This document shows, one piece after another, positions 54,129 through 62,447 of a stretch of DNA of 64,000 nucleotides. Below the pieces are notes generated by a model. It saw nothing but the letters and a program-made list of their open reading frames with translations, was not told the DNA's origin and searched no databases. The stretch comes from Pontibacter chinhatensis (GTDB lineage: Bacteria; Bacteroidota; Bacteroidia; Cytophagales; Hymenobacteraceae): assembly GCF_900113285.1 (NCBI RefSeq), contig NZ_FOOT01000001.1, positions 1,054,001-1,118,000 of the forward strand, written 5' to 3'. Position 1 is the first letter of the stretch. Each line of letters starts with the position of its first letter. Position numbers and translations under genes: made by a program.

Positions 54129-54725
54129 CTAAAACCTGAAGCCCAGGTGCAGGCCGATGGAAAGTATGGGCGTACCCTTGTTGAAGTGGAAGTAAGATAT
54201 TTTACCCCCGGCGATGCCGTTGCGGAGTATGTCAAAGTCATTTTCCAGAAAGCCGTGGAAGCCTACGTCGGACGTTTTGATGTGGGTAACAGAGCCGTCC
54301 TGCGTCCCCTGCCCCTCCGGGTCGGAGTTAATCTCGGCGCGGTGGCGGAAGGCCGGGCCTGCCCCGAATCGCACATCCACCTTTTCGCCGTTCATTACAT
54401 CAAAGGCAGCCTCTAAAGAGCCCATGTAAAAGGTATTCTGGATAGTATAGATTTGCTTGGCATCGTCGTAGCGCTTGGCAGACAACAGGCCCAGGTTGAG
54501 CCCCAGCGCCAGGCGCTTGCCCAGGTAATGGCTAAAGTTATTGCTAAACATTAGTCCCTGGCTGTCGTTTTCGGAAAGCCACACAAAACTGACGCCTGCT
54601 TTTACCGAAGCAGGCTCCTTTCCTGCCCCCCCATTTACAAAGGTTTGCGCAGCCGCATGGGGCTGGCACAGCACCAACAGGCTCAGCAGGGCACCAAGAG
54701 CCAAAAAGCTTGATCTGGATTTCAT
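54129..54725 (-). CDS. Outer-membrane beta-barrel-like protein of unknown function
   Basis: About 198 residues from ATG 54725 (five more residues to 54740 are possible). A signal peptide (to about residue 26, ending PHAAAQ) is followed by alternating amphipathic strands (VKAGVSFVWLSEN, LALGLNLGLLSAK, FYMGSLEAAFDV, VDVRFGAGPAFRHR) and a final ILSIGLHLGFRF ending in Phe, as in outer-membrane barrels. I do not recognise a specific family. It is a single gene. Confidence 0.65.
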   Translation of the reverse strand: MKSRSSFLALGALLSLLVLCQPHAAAQTFVNGGAGKEPASVKAGVSFVWLSENDSQGLMFSNNFSHYLGKRLALGLNLGLLSAKRYDDAKQIYTIQNTFYMGSLEAAFDVMNGEKVDVRFGAGPAFRHRAEINSDPEGQGTQDGSVTHIKTSDVGFHGFLENDFDILRNGIAGGKISYFHFNKGTPILSIGLHLGFRF

Positions 54726-54828
54726 GTAGAGGAATGGCAAAGGTTAACGTCTTTATAAACCTTTACCGATACGGCAGCCACCCCGCTGCTGTTGCGAAAC
54801 AGGGTGCAACAATTTATACTTTATCCAC

Positions 54829-55521
54829 CTATACTTTTGTTTTATAGAGCTGCCACCACGGAATGTAAGGCTTGTCGTGGTGCTCGTAGTGGTAGCCGAA
54901 GAAGTAACAGCTCAGGAAAGCCCACAGGTGGTTTTTGGCCTGGGTAGTGGATTTATGGGGATTTTCATCTGGATGCTCGCCCCGATGCGGCTGGTAGGTG
55001 CCAAAGTAAAACAGCTGGAACGTCGCCAGGATGGCAGGAAGCATCCAGAAAAGCACTACGTTCTCCAGCGGGAAGTATAACTTGAGCACATTGAACGTGA
55101 GGGCCATGAGCAGCAACTGCCACCAGGTAATGTATTGCCGCAGGAAACTCAGGTACCATGGCCAGAAAGAACCGTGGTGGTAGTCGGGGTCTTGCTCAGT
55201 GGCCACGTGGCGGTGGTGCTGATGATGGCGCGGCAACAGGCGCGGGTACCAGTTATAGGCAAACAGCAAGGCCGTGAGGGTACCGATTAGCCGATTTAGC
55301 TTGGGTTTGCCGGGTGCGGCCACGCCGTGCATGGCATCATGGGCCGTGATGAACAGGCCAGTGTAGAGGTGTGTCTGTAGCAGGATAAAGAGATAAGTCA
55401 GCGGCGAGGCGAAGTTTACCGTGATGGTTGTTAGCAAGTATACCAACAGCACGGCCCAGCAGACAAGTATACCTGCCGCAATCCATACTCCCCGGAAATC
55501 GCTCTTTCTTGCTATGGCCAT
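54829..55521 (-). CDS. crtW: Beta-carotene ketolase, CrtW type
   Basis: This 230-residue di-iron membrane desaturase-fold protein has the His-box series HDAMHG, HHQHHRH and YHYEHH and the CrtW-typical FYFGTYQPHRGEHPDEN and HHDKPYIPWWQLY. CrtW adds the 4-keto groups to beta-carotene (to echinenone and canthaxanthin) or zeaxanthin. It lies about 160 bases downstream of ispH on the same strand and may be the last gene of the crt region. Confidence 0.9.
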   Translation of the reverse strand: MAIARKSDFRGVWIAAGILVCWAVLLVYLLTTITVNFASPLTYLFILLQTHLYTGLFITAHDAMHGVAAPGKPKLNRLIGTLTALLFAYNWYPRLLPRHHQHHRHVATEQDPDYHHGSFWPWYLSFLRQYITWWQLLLMALTFNVLKLYFPLENVVLFWMLPAILATFQLFYFGTYQPHRGEHPDENPHKSTTQAKNHLWAFLSCYFFGYHYEHHDKPYIPWWQLYKTKV

Positions 55522-55684
55522 TTTGCTTATACGTCTCGCTTACCGTATCCCAATTCAGGACAATAGACTTAGTGACAAAGGACAAAAGACTAAGATACCT
55601 GAGGTTTAAAATCCTTTACCAAGTAGCCTGTTAAAGCGGCAAACACCCAGCTGTGATACCTTATACGGACTGCGTGATTCGCGC

Positions 55685-56536
55685 TTAAAGTTCATACTTC
55701 AGCAGTTCGTCGCGCACCTGCTCCATCAGCCACATGGGTGTGGAAGTAGCTCCGCAAATGCCCACCGACTCACCGGCGGCAAACCACTCCGGCTGCAGCT
55801 CTTCTACCTTGGAGACAAAGTATGTCTGCGGGTTGGTATCTTTGCACACCTGGTACAAAACCCTTCCGTTGCTCGACTTGGTTCCGGACACGAACACTAC
55901 CTTATCGAATTTAGCGGCAAAGGTGCGCAGTTCCTTGTCGCGGTTAGATACCTGACGGCAAATGGTGTCGTTGGCGTCCACTTCGTAGCCCTGGCCTTCC
56001 AGTCGCTGTTTTATACTATAGAAATTATCGGTGCTCTTGGTCGTTTGGCTGTAGAGTGTGATTTTGGGCGGCAACTGGTGTTGCAGCAACTCCTCCATAC
56101 TTTCAAACACCACGGCCTGGTTGTTTGTCTGGCCCAGCAAGCCCATCACCTCGGCGTGCCCGTGCTTGCCGTAAATGTAAATCTGCTCGCTTTTATCAAA
56201 GGACGACTTGATGCGGTTCTGCAGCTTGAGCACCACCGGGCAGCTGGCATCGATGAGCGTCAGGTTGTTTTGCAGGGCGATTTGGTAAGTTTCGGGCGGC
56301 TCGCCGTGTGCGCGTATAAGCACGGTCTCGTTCTTTAGCTCGCGGAGCTGCTCATGGCAGATAATGCGCAGGCCGCGGCGCTGCAAGCGCTCCACCTCCA
56401 CATCGTTGTGCACGATATCCCCCAGACAGTATAAATAATCCTGCTCCTCCAACATGTCCTCTGCCATCTGGATAGCATACACTACCCCAAAGCAGAAGCC
56501 GGAGTTATTATCGATTGTTACGTGCAGGGTGCCCAT
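55685..56536 (-). CDS. ispH: 4-hydroxy-3-methylbut-2-enyl diphosphate reductase
   Basis: This 283-residue enzyme is the last of the MEP isoprenoid pathway. Cluster-binding Cys residues lie in NSGFCFGVVYAI, DASCPVV and GICGATSTP, and the family segments LIRAHGEPPETY, VFVSGTKSSNGRVLY and EELQPEWFAAGESVGI are present. It ends 5 bases from crtYcd, so precursor supply is co-transcribed with pigment genes. Confidence 0.93.
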   Translation of the reverse strand: MGTLHVTIDNNSGFCFGVVYAIQMAEDMLEEQDYLYCLGDIVHNDVEVERLQRRGLRIICHEQLRELKNETVLIRAHGEPPETYQIALQNNLTLIDASCPVVLKLQNRIKSSFDKSEQIYIYGKHGHAEVMGLLGQTNNQAVVFESMEELLQHQLPPKITLYSQTTKSTDNFYSIKQRLEGQGYEVDANDTICRQVSNRDKELRTFAAKFDKVVFVSGTKSSNGRVLYQVCKDTNPQTYFVSKVEELQPEWFAAGESVGICGATSTPMWLMEQVRDELLKYEL

Positions 56537-56541
56537 ACTCT

Positions 56542-57240
56542 CTATACCGCTACAGGCCGATATTGTTTAACGCTTTTTCGCCTCCTAATCCCCTCATACA
56601 CAGAGATTGTCAGCAAAAGCATCAGCATGGAATACAAGGTATCTTCCACCGGAATGGAAACGATGCGCAGGCCCAGGTTGTAGGCATCGTTGTACCACAC
56701 GATGGGCATGTAGGTAAGTACGCCGTTCACCAGCAGGAACGGCACCAGGTGCACCAGGTACGCCAGGTAAAAACGTCCCAGATAGCGCGTGCCAAAAAAC
56801 CGGAGGTGCACCAAATGCAGGAGCGTGAGCAGCATAAAAGTGATGGAAGTATAAATCTGGCTCATATGGAAGACGGCGATCAGCGGCAGCACCAGCATCA
56901 GCCCCACAGCAATAGTTTTAGCGTATGGCTGCAGCAGGTCTTTGGTGATGTAGGCGTTGAGCACATCGTAGATAAACACGCAGGCATAAGGCACGGTCAG
57001 GAAGAAGAGCACCTCCTCCAGCGGCAGATTAAAGAGGTAGATTCCCGTCAGGTACTCCTCGTTAAAGCCCCAGATACCCGCCTCGGTAAACAGGGCATCC
57101 CATACTATAAAAAACACTCCGTTGGCAAGGATGGCTGGAAACAGCGCCCCCCAATCTTTATAGAAAGCCACTTTGCGGTCGAAGGACAGCAGAAAAGGGA
57201 ATAAAATAGTGAAAATATTCAGATACAGGTAGAGGTACAT
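56542..57240 (-). CDS. Lycopene beta-cyclase, CrtYcd (heterodimer-fusion) type
   Basis: This 232-residue membrane protein has about six to seven helices and two repeated halves. Each half contains the carboxylate motif of the CrtYc/CrtYd cyclases: NLPLEEVLFFLTVPYACVFIYDV and IPVEDTLYSMLMLLLTI, with an SFDRKVAFY motif after helix 1. It cyclises lycopene to beta-carotene. It is unrelated to the FAD-dependent CrtY/CrtL enzymes. It lies 135 bases downstream of the unknown gene; an AAGTATA cluster fills the gap. Confidence 0.88.
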   Translation of the reverse strand: MYLYLYLNIFTILFPFLLSFDRKVAFYKDWGALFPAILANGVFFIVWDALFTEAGIWGFNEEYLTGIYLFNLPLEEVLFFLTVPYACVFIYDVLNAYITKDLLQPYAKTIAVGLMLVLPLIAVFHMSQIYTSITFMLLTLLHLVHLRFFGTRYLGRFYLAYLVHLVPFLLVNGVLTYMPIVWYNDAYNLGLRIVSIPVEDTLYSMLMLLLTISVYEGIRRRKSVKQYRPVAV

Positions 57241-57375
57241 ACTTCCGGATGATTAATGAAGAACGGGTAATGGGTAAAAGATTAAGGAAACAAATTTGAC
57301 AGCATCTATACTTTAACCACACCCTATACTTTGGTTTAGCAACAGGCACGCACCAACCACCCCGTATACTTTCCC

Positions 57376-57909
57376 CTAAATCCTGATGCTACGGATTTCC
57401 TCCTTCTCCGCCTCGGTGCAATGGTCCTTGGAGAGCAGGAAGTCGCGCATGGTGCGGGCAAACTCCGTGGAAACACCCGACTTAGGGTGTGCTTTCAGGC
57501 TGTTGATCATCACCCGCTTGTCGCTCTCCAGGTTGGGGCTCAGGTTGAGATAGCGGGGCACGTAATGCTCCACCGTGAAGCGTAGAAACCGAATCTCCGG
57601 ATGCTTCTCATCCAGTTGCACCGCCTCCTCGAAAAGGGCGGCTGCGGTTTTCACCTGCTTCAGCTTACTATAGGGATTCCAGACGTACTTGGCCATCACC
57701 GCCTCCGAGGCGGCTTTGTAGGCCAGCATCAGGGGGTCGTTTCCTTTATAGCCAGCCATCTTTTTGTTAAACTGTTCGGCAGCGGCCTTGTCCAGGCTTG
57801 CCTCCAGGTACTCGTTTCGCAGTTCGCTCAGGTTGTAGCGGGCTTTAGTGTCAGCCAGCGCTACCTGGGCCATAAACAGTAAAAATATAAGGGGTAATTT
57901 ATGCAGCAT
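57376..57909 (-). CDS. Secreted helical protein of unknown function in the crt operon
   Basis: This 177-residue protein has a signal peptide (about 1-19, QVALADT) and a helical, TPR-like body (LMLAYKAASEAVMAKYV, AAALFEEAVQLDEKHPEIRFLRF). I know of no function for it. Its ATG directly follows the crtB stop codon with no gap, so translation is coupled to phytoene synthase. Confidence 0.65.
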   Translation of the reverse strand: MLHKLPLIFLLFMAQVALADTKARYNLSELRNEYLEASLDKAAAEQFNKKMAGYKGNDPLMLAYKAASEAVMAKYVWNPYSKLKQVKTAAALFEEAVQLDEKHPEIRFLRFTVEHYVPRYLNLSPNLESDKRVMINSLKAHPKSGVSTEFARTMRDFLLSKDHCTEAEKEEIRSIRI

Positions 57910-58746
57910 CTAAATCGCGTTAAATCGGTACTTGACGTAGGAACTAAGCAGCAGTGCCAGCTTAGTGTTATCAGGTACTCTTACGCGCTCTTTCAGGATA
58001 TGGGTTGCCGGCAGGCCTTGGATCTTGCGGAAAAGCTTGAGGTAGTACACATACGCCAGGTACACGCCCATGCGGGCCGAGCGAGGTAAGGCCATGATAC
58101 CCACGTAGGCACGGTTAAAATCCTGCATGATATCCTGCTCTATCTCGGCCTTGCACTGGTTGCTGAACATTCTGTACTCCACCTTCGGGAAGTATACCCG
58201 GCCGCGCTCATCAAAGTCGCTCTTCATGTCGCGCAGGAAGTTCACTTTCTGGAAGGCCGCGCCCAGGCTGCGCGCCGGCTTCTCCAGCCTGGAGAACATC
58301 TCCTGGTCCCCTTCGCAGAACACTTTCAGGCACATCAGCCCCACCACCTCTGCCGAGCCGTAGATATACTCGTTGTAGAGCTCGCGGTCGTATTCGTGTG
58401 GCTCCAGGTCCATTTCCATACTTTTAAGGAAGGCCTCAATGTACGCCTTGTCGATGCCATACCTGTTGACTACGCATTGGAAGGCGTGCAGCACCGGGTT
58501 CAGGCTGAGTTTCTGGTCGATGGCCTCGTAGGTTTGCTGCCTGAAATCGGCCAGCAGCTTGCGTTTGTCGTGGTTGTGAAACGTGTCCACAATCTCGTCT
58601 GCGCAGCGCACAAAGCCATAGATGGCGTAAACGGGCAGGTGAAACTTCTTGTCCAGCGACTTGATGCCCAGGGAAAATGAGGTACTGTAGGCTTGGGTAA
58701 TAATCTTGCTGCATTGCATGCAGGTGTCTTCAAAGAGCTGCTCCAT
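57910..58746 (-). CDS. crtB: Phytoene synthase
   Basis: This 278-residue trans-isoprenyl synthase has the Asp-rich motifs RCADEIVDTFHN and LRDMKSDFDERGRVYFP, and AYSTSFSLGIKSL at the N-terminus. It condenses two geranylgeranyl diphosphates into phytoene. It follows crtI by 17 bases. The next gene starts immediately at its stop. Confidence 0.93.
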   Translation of the reverse strand: MEQLFEDTCMQCSKIITQAYSTSFSLGIKSLDKKFHLPVYAIYGFVRCADEIVDTFHNHDKRKLLADFRQQTYEAIDQKLSLNPVLHAFQCVVNRYGIDKAYIEAFLKSMEMDLEPHEYDRELYNEYIYGSAEVVGLMCLKVFCEGDQEMFSRLEKPARSLGAAFQKVNFLRDMKSDFDERGRVYFPKVEYRMFSNQCKAEIEQDIMQDFNRAYVGIMALPRSARMGVYLAYVYYLKLFRKIQGLPATHILKERVRVPDNTKLALLLSSYVKYRFNAI

Positions 58747-58763
58747 ACGCTATGGGTTCTGGG

Positions 58764-60260
58764 TTATACATGTACGGTAACCGGCGGTGCGTATTCCTTC
58801 TCAATTTCCTTCGCCACAACCTGCCCTGATATAAGTGAGGGCGGCACGCCAGGCCCGGGCACGGTGAGTTGCCCGGTATAGTAGAGGTTACGGACTTTCC
58901 TGCTCTTCAGGCTGGGCTTGAGGATGGCCGTCTGAAGCAGCGTGTTGGCCAAGCCGTAGGCGTTGCCTTTAAAAGCGTTATAGTCCTGTATAAAATCGCG
59001 GTGCGCATAGCTGCGCTTGTAAATAATATGGCTTCGGATCTCCTGCTTCGTCAGGCGCTCCAGGCGGTCCATCACCAGGTGAAAGTATTTCTCGCGCAGC
59101 TCCTCGGTATCCTCCAGGCCCGGCGCGACAGGGATAAGTATAAACAGGTTTTCGCAGCCCTCCGGCGCCACGCTAGGGTCGGTTACGGAAGGCGCAGAAA
59201 CATAGAAAAGCGGTTTGCGGGGCCACTGCGGTGAAGTATAAATCTCCTCGGCATGCGGGCCAAAGTCCTCGTCAAAGAAAAGGTTGTGGTGGCGCAGGTG
59301 CTGCAGGCGTTTATTCACCCCTACGTAAAATAAGAGCGAAGAAGGCGCCATCACGCGGCTATCCCAGTAAGTATTAGAGTAGCTCTGGCTGGATTTCGGC
59401 AACAGCTCCGTCTCCACGTGGTGGTAGTCGGCGCTGGCCACTACCACGTCTGCCTCAAACACATCGGTAGTAGTCACCACCTGGTTTATACTTCCGGCCT
59501 GCACCTCCAGCCGCTGCACATCCTGGTTGTAGAGAAAGCGTACTCCCTTCCCCTCCGCCAGCTGCACCATTCCCTCCACAATCTTATACATGCCGCCCAT
59601 CGGGTACCAGGTACCCAGGCTGATGTCGGCGTAGTTCATGAGGCTGTACAGGGCAGGGGTGTTCTGCGGCAAAGCTCCCAAAAACAGGATGGGGAACTCC
59701 ATGAGCTTGATAATCTTCTCGTGCCGGAAAAAGCGGCGAATGTGCTTGTGAAACGACTGGAACACATCCAGGCGCAGCACATCCAGCAGCAGGCGCGGGC
59801 TCATAAACTCGGTTACGGAGCGGCCGGGTTTGTACACGAGCTGGTTGATGCCCACCTCATACTTATAGGCGGCCTGCTCCAGAAACAAATCCAGCTGCGC
59901 AGCGCTGCCGGGCTCCATACTTTCCAGGAGCGCCTGCAGCTCCGGCAGCCGGGCTGGTATGTCTACAAAATCGTCCTCGCCAAAGATAACCGTATAGGAA
60001 GGGTCCAGGCGGCGCAGGTCGTAATAATCGGAAGTGCTTTTCCCGAACCTGTTAAAGTATGACTCGAACACGTCAGGCATCCAGTACCAACTGGGGCCCA
60101 TGTCAAACGTGAATCCATCGGCGGTGAAGCTTCGGGCGCGGCCACCGGGGCTGCTATTCTTTTCCAGCACGGTTACCTCATAGCCTTTGGCAGCCAGGCT
60201 GGTAGCAGCTGACAAACCCGAAAAGCCCGAGCCGATAACGATCACTCGTGTTCCACCCAT
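58764..60260 (-). CDS. crtI: Phytoene desaturase
   Basis: This 498-residue FAD oxidoreductase has the dinucleotide fold VIVIGSGFSGLSAATSLAAKG, EKNSSPGGRARSF, GPSWYWMPDVFE, and the C-terminal CrtI signature GQLTVPGPGVPPSLISGQVVA. It performs the desaturation steps from phytoene to lycopene. It follows the ECF sigma gene by 24 bases and precedes crtB. Confidence 0.94.
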   Translation of the reverse strand: MGGTRVIVIGSGFSGLSAATSLAAKGYEVTVLEKNSSPGGRARSFTADGFTFDMGPSWYWMPDVFESYFNRFGKSTSDYYDLRRLDPSYTVIFGEDDFVDIPARLPELQALLESMEPGSAAQLDLFLEQAAYKYEVGINQLVYKPGRSVTEFMSPRLLLDVLRLDVFQSFHKHIRRFFRHEKIIKLMEFPILFLGALPQNTPALYSLMNYADISLGTWYPMGGMYKIVEGMVQLAEGKGVRFLYNQDVQRLEVQAGSINQVVTTTDVFEADVVVASADYHHVETELLPKSSQSYSNTYWDSRVMAPSSLLFYVGVNKRLQHLRHHNLFFDEDFGPHAEEIYTSPQWPRKPLFYVSAPSVTDPSVAPEGCENLFILIPVAPGLEDTEELREKYFHLVMDRLERLTKQEIRSHIIYKRSYAHRDFIQDYNAFKGNAYGLANTLLQTAILKPSLKSRKVRNLYYTGQLTVPGPGVPPSLISGQVVAKEIEKEYAPPVTVHV

Positions 60261-60284
60261 ATAGTAGGTTTAGGTTATACTTTA

Positions 60285-60800
60285 TTATGCATCCAGTTGG
60301 TATACCTTAAGCATCTGTTTGAGCTCCTTGCGGGCAATGTGGATGCGGTTTTTCACCGTACCGATTGGAATCTGCAGTTTTTCTGCAATCTCCAGGTATT
60401 TGTAGCCCACATAGTACATCATGAAAGGCGTGCGATGCTCTTCGTTCAGCGCAGCGATGGCTTTGTTGATATCATTCATGACGAAAGTTGCCGTGCCTTT
60501 GTTCTGTGTCACGTAGTTTTCGTCGGTGTTCAGGTACTGCAGGTACTCGGTGCTGTCAACATTGCTGCTGCGCTTGGTTACCTTATTATAATTGTTAATG
60601 AAGGTGTTACGCATGATAGTATAGAGCCAGGCCTTCAGGTTAGTTCCGGCTTTAAACTTCTCGCGGTTGGTAAGGGCTTTCAGCATGGTTTCCTGCACCA
60701 GGTCTTTGGCATCGTCCAGGTTGCGGGTAAGGTTCATGGCAGCAGGCCGTAGCGACTGCGCCACATTTTGTACAAGGGTATTAAATTCCAGAGCTGTCAT
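60285..60800 (-). CDS. ECF-type sigma-70 family RNA polymerase sigma factor
   Basis: This 171-residue protein has region 2 ([46 protein letters not shown]) and region 4 ([44 protein letters not shown]). There is no adjacent anti-sigma gene. It heads the crtI-crtB operon, an arrangement I know from other pigmented Bacteroidota, so it probably drives pigment and stress genes and its own promoter. Confidence 0.9.
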   Translation of the reverse strand: MTALEFNTLVQNVAQSLRPAAMNLTRNLDDAKDLVQETMLKALTNREKFKAGTNLKAWLYTIMRNTFINNYNKVTKRSSNVDSTEYLQYLNTDENYVTQNKGTATFVMNDINKAIAALNEEHRTPFMMYYVGYKYLEIAEKLQIPIGTVKNRIHIARKELKQMLKVYQLDA

Positions 60801-60813
60801 TCTGTTTAAAGTT

Positions 60814-60839
60814 TTATGGTTAAACCATAAACAAATATA
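60814..60839 (-). promoter_or_regulatory. Promoter and TSS palindrome of the sigma-crt operon
   Basis: On the minus strand TATATTTG (60832-60839) is a perfect TAnnTTTG. Right after it lies an 8-bp-arm palindrome, TTATGGTT-A-AACCATAA (60814-60830), which would cover the start of transcription and end 14 bases before the ATG at 60800. This is a good position for a repressor such as the MerR/CarH-like protein encoded upstream; the link is inference. Confidence 0.55.
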
Positions 60840-60988
60840 CGATTATCTGTCAAATAAAAATAGGTTTGTGTAATCTATTTTTGCATTTACTTAAACAATT
60901 TCGACAAATAACGCATTCTTAACCCGTGTACGTACATATTTTCAGGGTAAACGACAGGATAGCCCGACGAAAGGGAGCCAAACAAAAT

Positions 60989-61028
60989 CGGGCCACCGCT
61001 CCCTTTAAACGAAAAGAGCGGTGGCCCG
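60989..61028 (-). terminator. Terminator of the crtZ-regulator unit
   Basis: CGGGCCACCGCTC (60989-61001) pairs perfectly with GAGCGGTGGCCCG (61016-61028). On the minus strand it is followed by ATTTTGTTT. It lies 23 bases beyond the end of the MerR-family gene. Confidence 0.75.
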
Positions 61029-61050
61029 ACCGGGAAATGGTGCAAAAATT

Positions 61051-61926
61051 TTAGTTTATTTTGGCTATTAGGTCCTCCACGCAGGTTAGGCGCACCACAT
61101 TCTCAGGGAACACAAGGAAGTCGTGCTGTGCCTGGTAGCCATACAGGTAAACAGTGCTATCGGGGAAACGCGCCGACAATTTATCGATGTAAGCCTGGAC
61201 CTGCTCCCGCTCCGGAACGGTGGTGAGCACCGTGCAGAGGTATTCTGCCTTAAACTGCTCATGAGTGAGCTCCAGATCTTTAAATGGCAGGTGTTGCCCC
61301 ATGTAAATGACCCGCTGATGATGGGCCCGCAGGACATAGTTCATGTACAGCAGCGCCAGCTCGTGCAGCTCCCCCTCAGGCAAGTATAAAATATAAACGG
61401 GGGCGTCCTCCGCCCATCGGGCTGTCTGGCCGTCTATGGCCACCAGCAGCTTCTGCCGGATTAGGTTACTGACGAAATGCTCGTGTGCCGGCGTAATGTT
61501 TCCGGTTTGCCAAAGCACGCCAATCTTGTTCAGGAAAGGGTAAATCACCTCCCGCATCGTCTCCTGAAAGCCCATCTGCAGGGCAGCCTTGGAGAGCACG
61601 CGGTCGAAAAGCTGCTCGTCCATGTCCACCATCGCCGACACCAGCTCCTTTACGTGGTGTGCCCCTGCGCAGGGCTGCTCGCACAGTTGCTGCACCGTCT
61701 CCTGTATCTGCTGCTCATCCATCTGCGCAATCTTGGAGATCTTGTAGCCCCGTTCGTTCAGCAGCGAGATGTTGAGCAGCGACTTCAGATCGGCGTCGTC
61801 GTAATAGCGGATGTTTGTTTCGGTGCGCATGGGATTGAGGATACCATAGCGCTGCTCCCATATCCGGATGGTATGGGCCTTGATGCCCGAAAGATGTTCA
61901 AGTTCTTTAATAGTATACTGAGCCAC
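61051..61926 (-). CDS. MerR-family regulator with cobalamin-binding domains (CarH/LitR-like)
   Basis: This 291-residue protein has an N-terminal MerR helix-turn-helix (YTIKELEHLSGIKAHTIRIWEQRYG, residues 4-28). A four-helix B12-binding cap follows (about 90-165) with the W-x9-EH motif (Trp139, Glu149, His150), then a Rossmann-type B12 domain (175-290) with GELHELA, where His188 matches the lower cobalt ligand of CarH; the usual Gly at the end of that motif is Ala. CarH-type proteins bind DNA in the dark with adenosylcobalamin and release it in light, switching on carotenoid genes. Its place among crt genes supports that role. It overlaps crtZ by 20 nt. Confidence 0.88.
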   Translation of the reverse strand: MAQYTIKELEHLSGIKAHTIRIWEQRYGILNPMRTETNIRYYDDADLKSLLNISLLNERGYKISKIAQMDEQQIQETVQQLCEQPCAGAHHVKELVSAMVDMDEQLFDRVLSKAALQMGFQETMREVIYPFLNKIGVLWQTGNITPAHEHFVSNLIRQKLLVAIDGQTARWAEDAPVYILYLPEGELHELALLYMNYVLRAHHQRVIYMGQHLPFKDLELTHEQFKAEYLCTVLTTVPEREQVQAYIDKLSARFPDSTVYLYGYQAQHDFLVFPENVVRLTCVEDLIAKIN

Positions 61927-62404
61927 GATTCTCCTGTTCCTGTTTCTTAACTAATTCCTGGGCCAACCGGAAATAGCGCGGGGCTACCCACAGCATTCCG
62001 AATGACTCTGAGCCATGCTTGCCCTGTTCTTTGTGGTGCACCTTATGCGCCATGTTTAAAGCTTTCAGGTAAACACTAGACGTTTTACCGAACAACTTTA
62101 ACCGCCGGTGAATGAACACATCGTGAATCAGAAAGTAGGCGACCCCATACAGGGTAATGCCTGCGCCGATCCAGAACCTGTAATCTATGGGGTCAGTGCC
62201 GAAGATGAAAAAAAGCATCGCCAGCGCCCCATAATAGGCAAAAAACAGGTCGTTCCACTCAAAAGCGTGTTGATGGCGTGTATGGTGCGACTTGTGCAGA
62301 AACCACAGGAAGCCGTGCAATACATACTTATGCATGAGCCACGCCACGCCCTCCATCGCCACAAAAGTCAGAAGCATAACTCCGATGCCTGTCAGCATAC
62401 ACAA
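61907..62404 (-). CDS. crtZ: Beta-carotene 3-hydroxylase, CrtZ type
   Basis: This 165-residue di-iron fatty acid hydroxylase-family protein has four helices and the His boxes HKYVLHG, HKSHHTRH, HDVFIHRR and AHKVHH. It adds 3-OH groups to beta-ionone rings; with CrtW it can yield astaxanthin-type pigments. ATG 62404 and the ATG two codons later are both possible starts. It overlaps the CarH-like regulator by 20 nt, so the light-sensing regulator and the hydroxylase are made together. Confidence 0.88.
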   Translation of the reverse strand: MCMLTGIGVMLLTFVAMEGVAWLMHKYVLHGFLWFLHKSHHTRHQHAFEWNDLFFAYYGALAMLFFIFGTDPIDYRFWIGAGITLYGVAYFLIHDVFIHRRLKLFGKTSSVYLKALNMAHKVHHKEQGKHGSESFGMLWVAPRYFRLAQELVKKQEQENRGSVYY

Positions 62405-62412
62405 AACAGCAA

Positions 62413-62441
62413 GTTTAAGGAATAGTTTAAAAAACTTAAAC
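62413..62441. promoter_or_regulatory. GTTTAA half-sites before crtZ-carH
   Basis: GTTTAA at 62413-62418 and an inverted pair GTTTAA (62425-62430) / TTAAAC (62436-62441) lie within 40 bases upstream of crtZ. They could be an operator for the regulator encoded in the same operon. No experimental consensus for this group is known to me. Confidence 0.35.
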
Positions 62442-62447
62442 AGAAGG

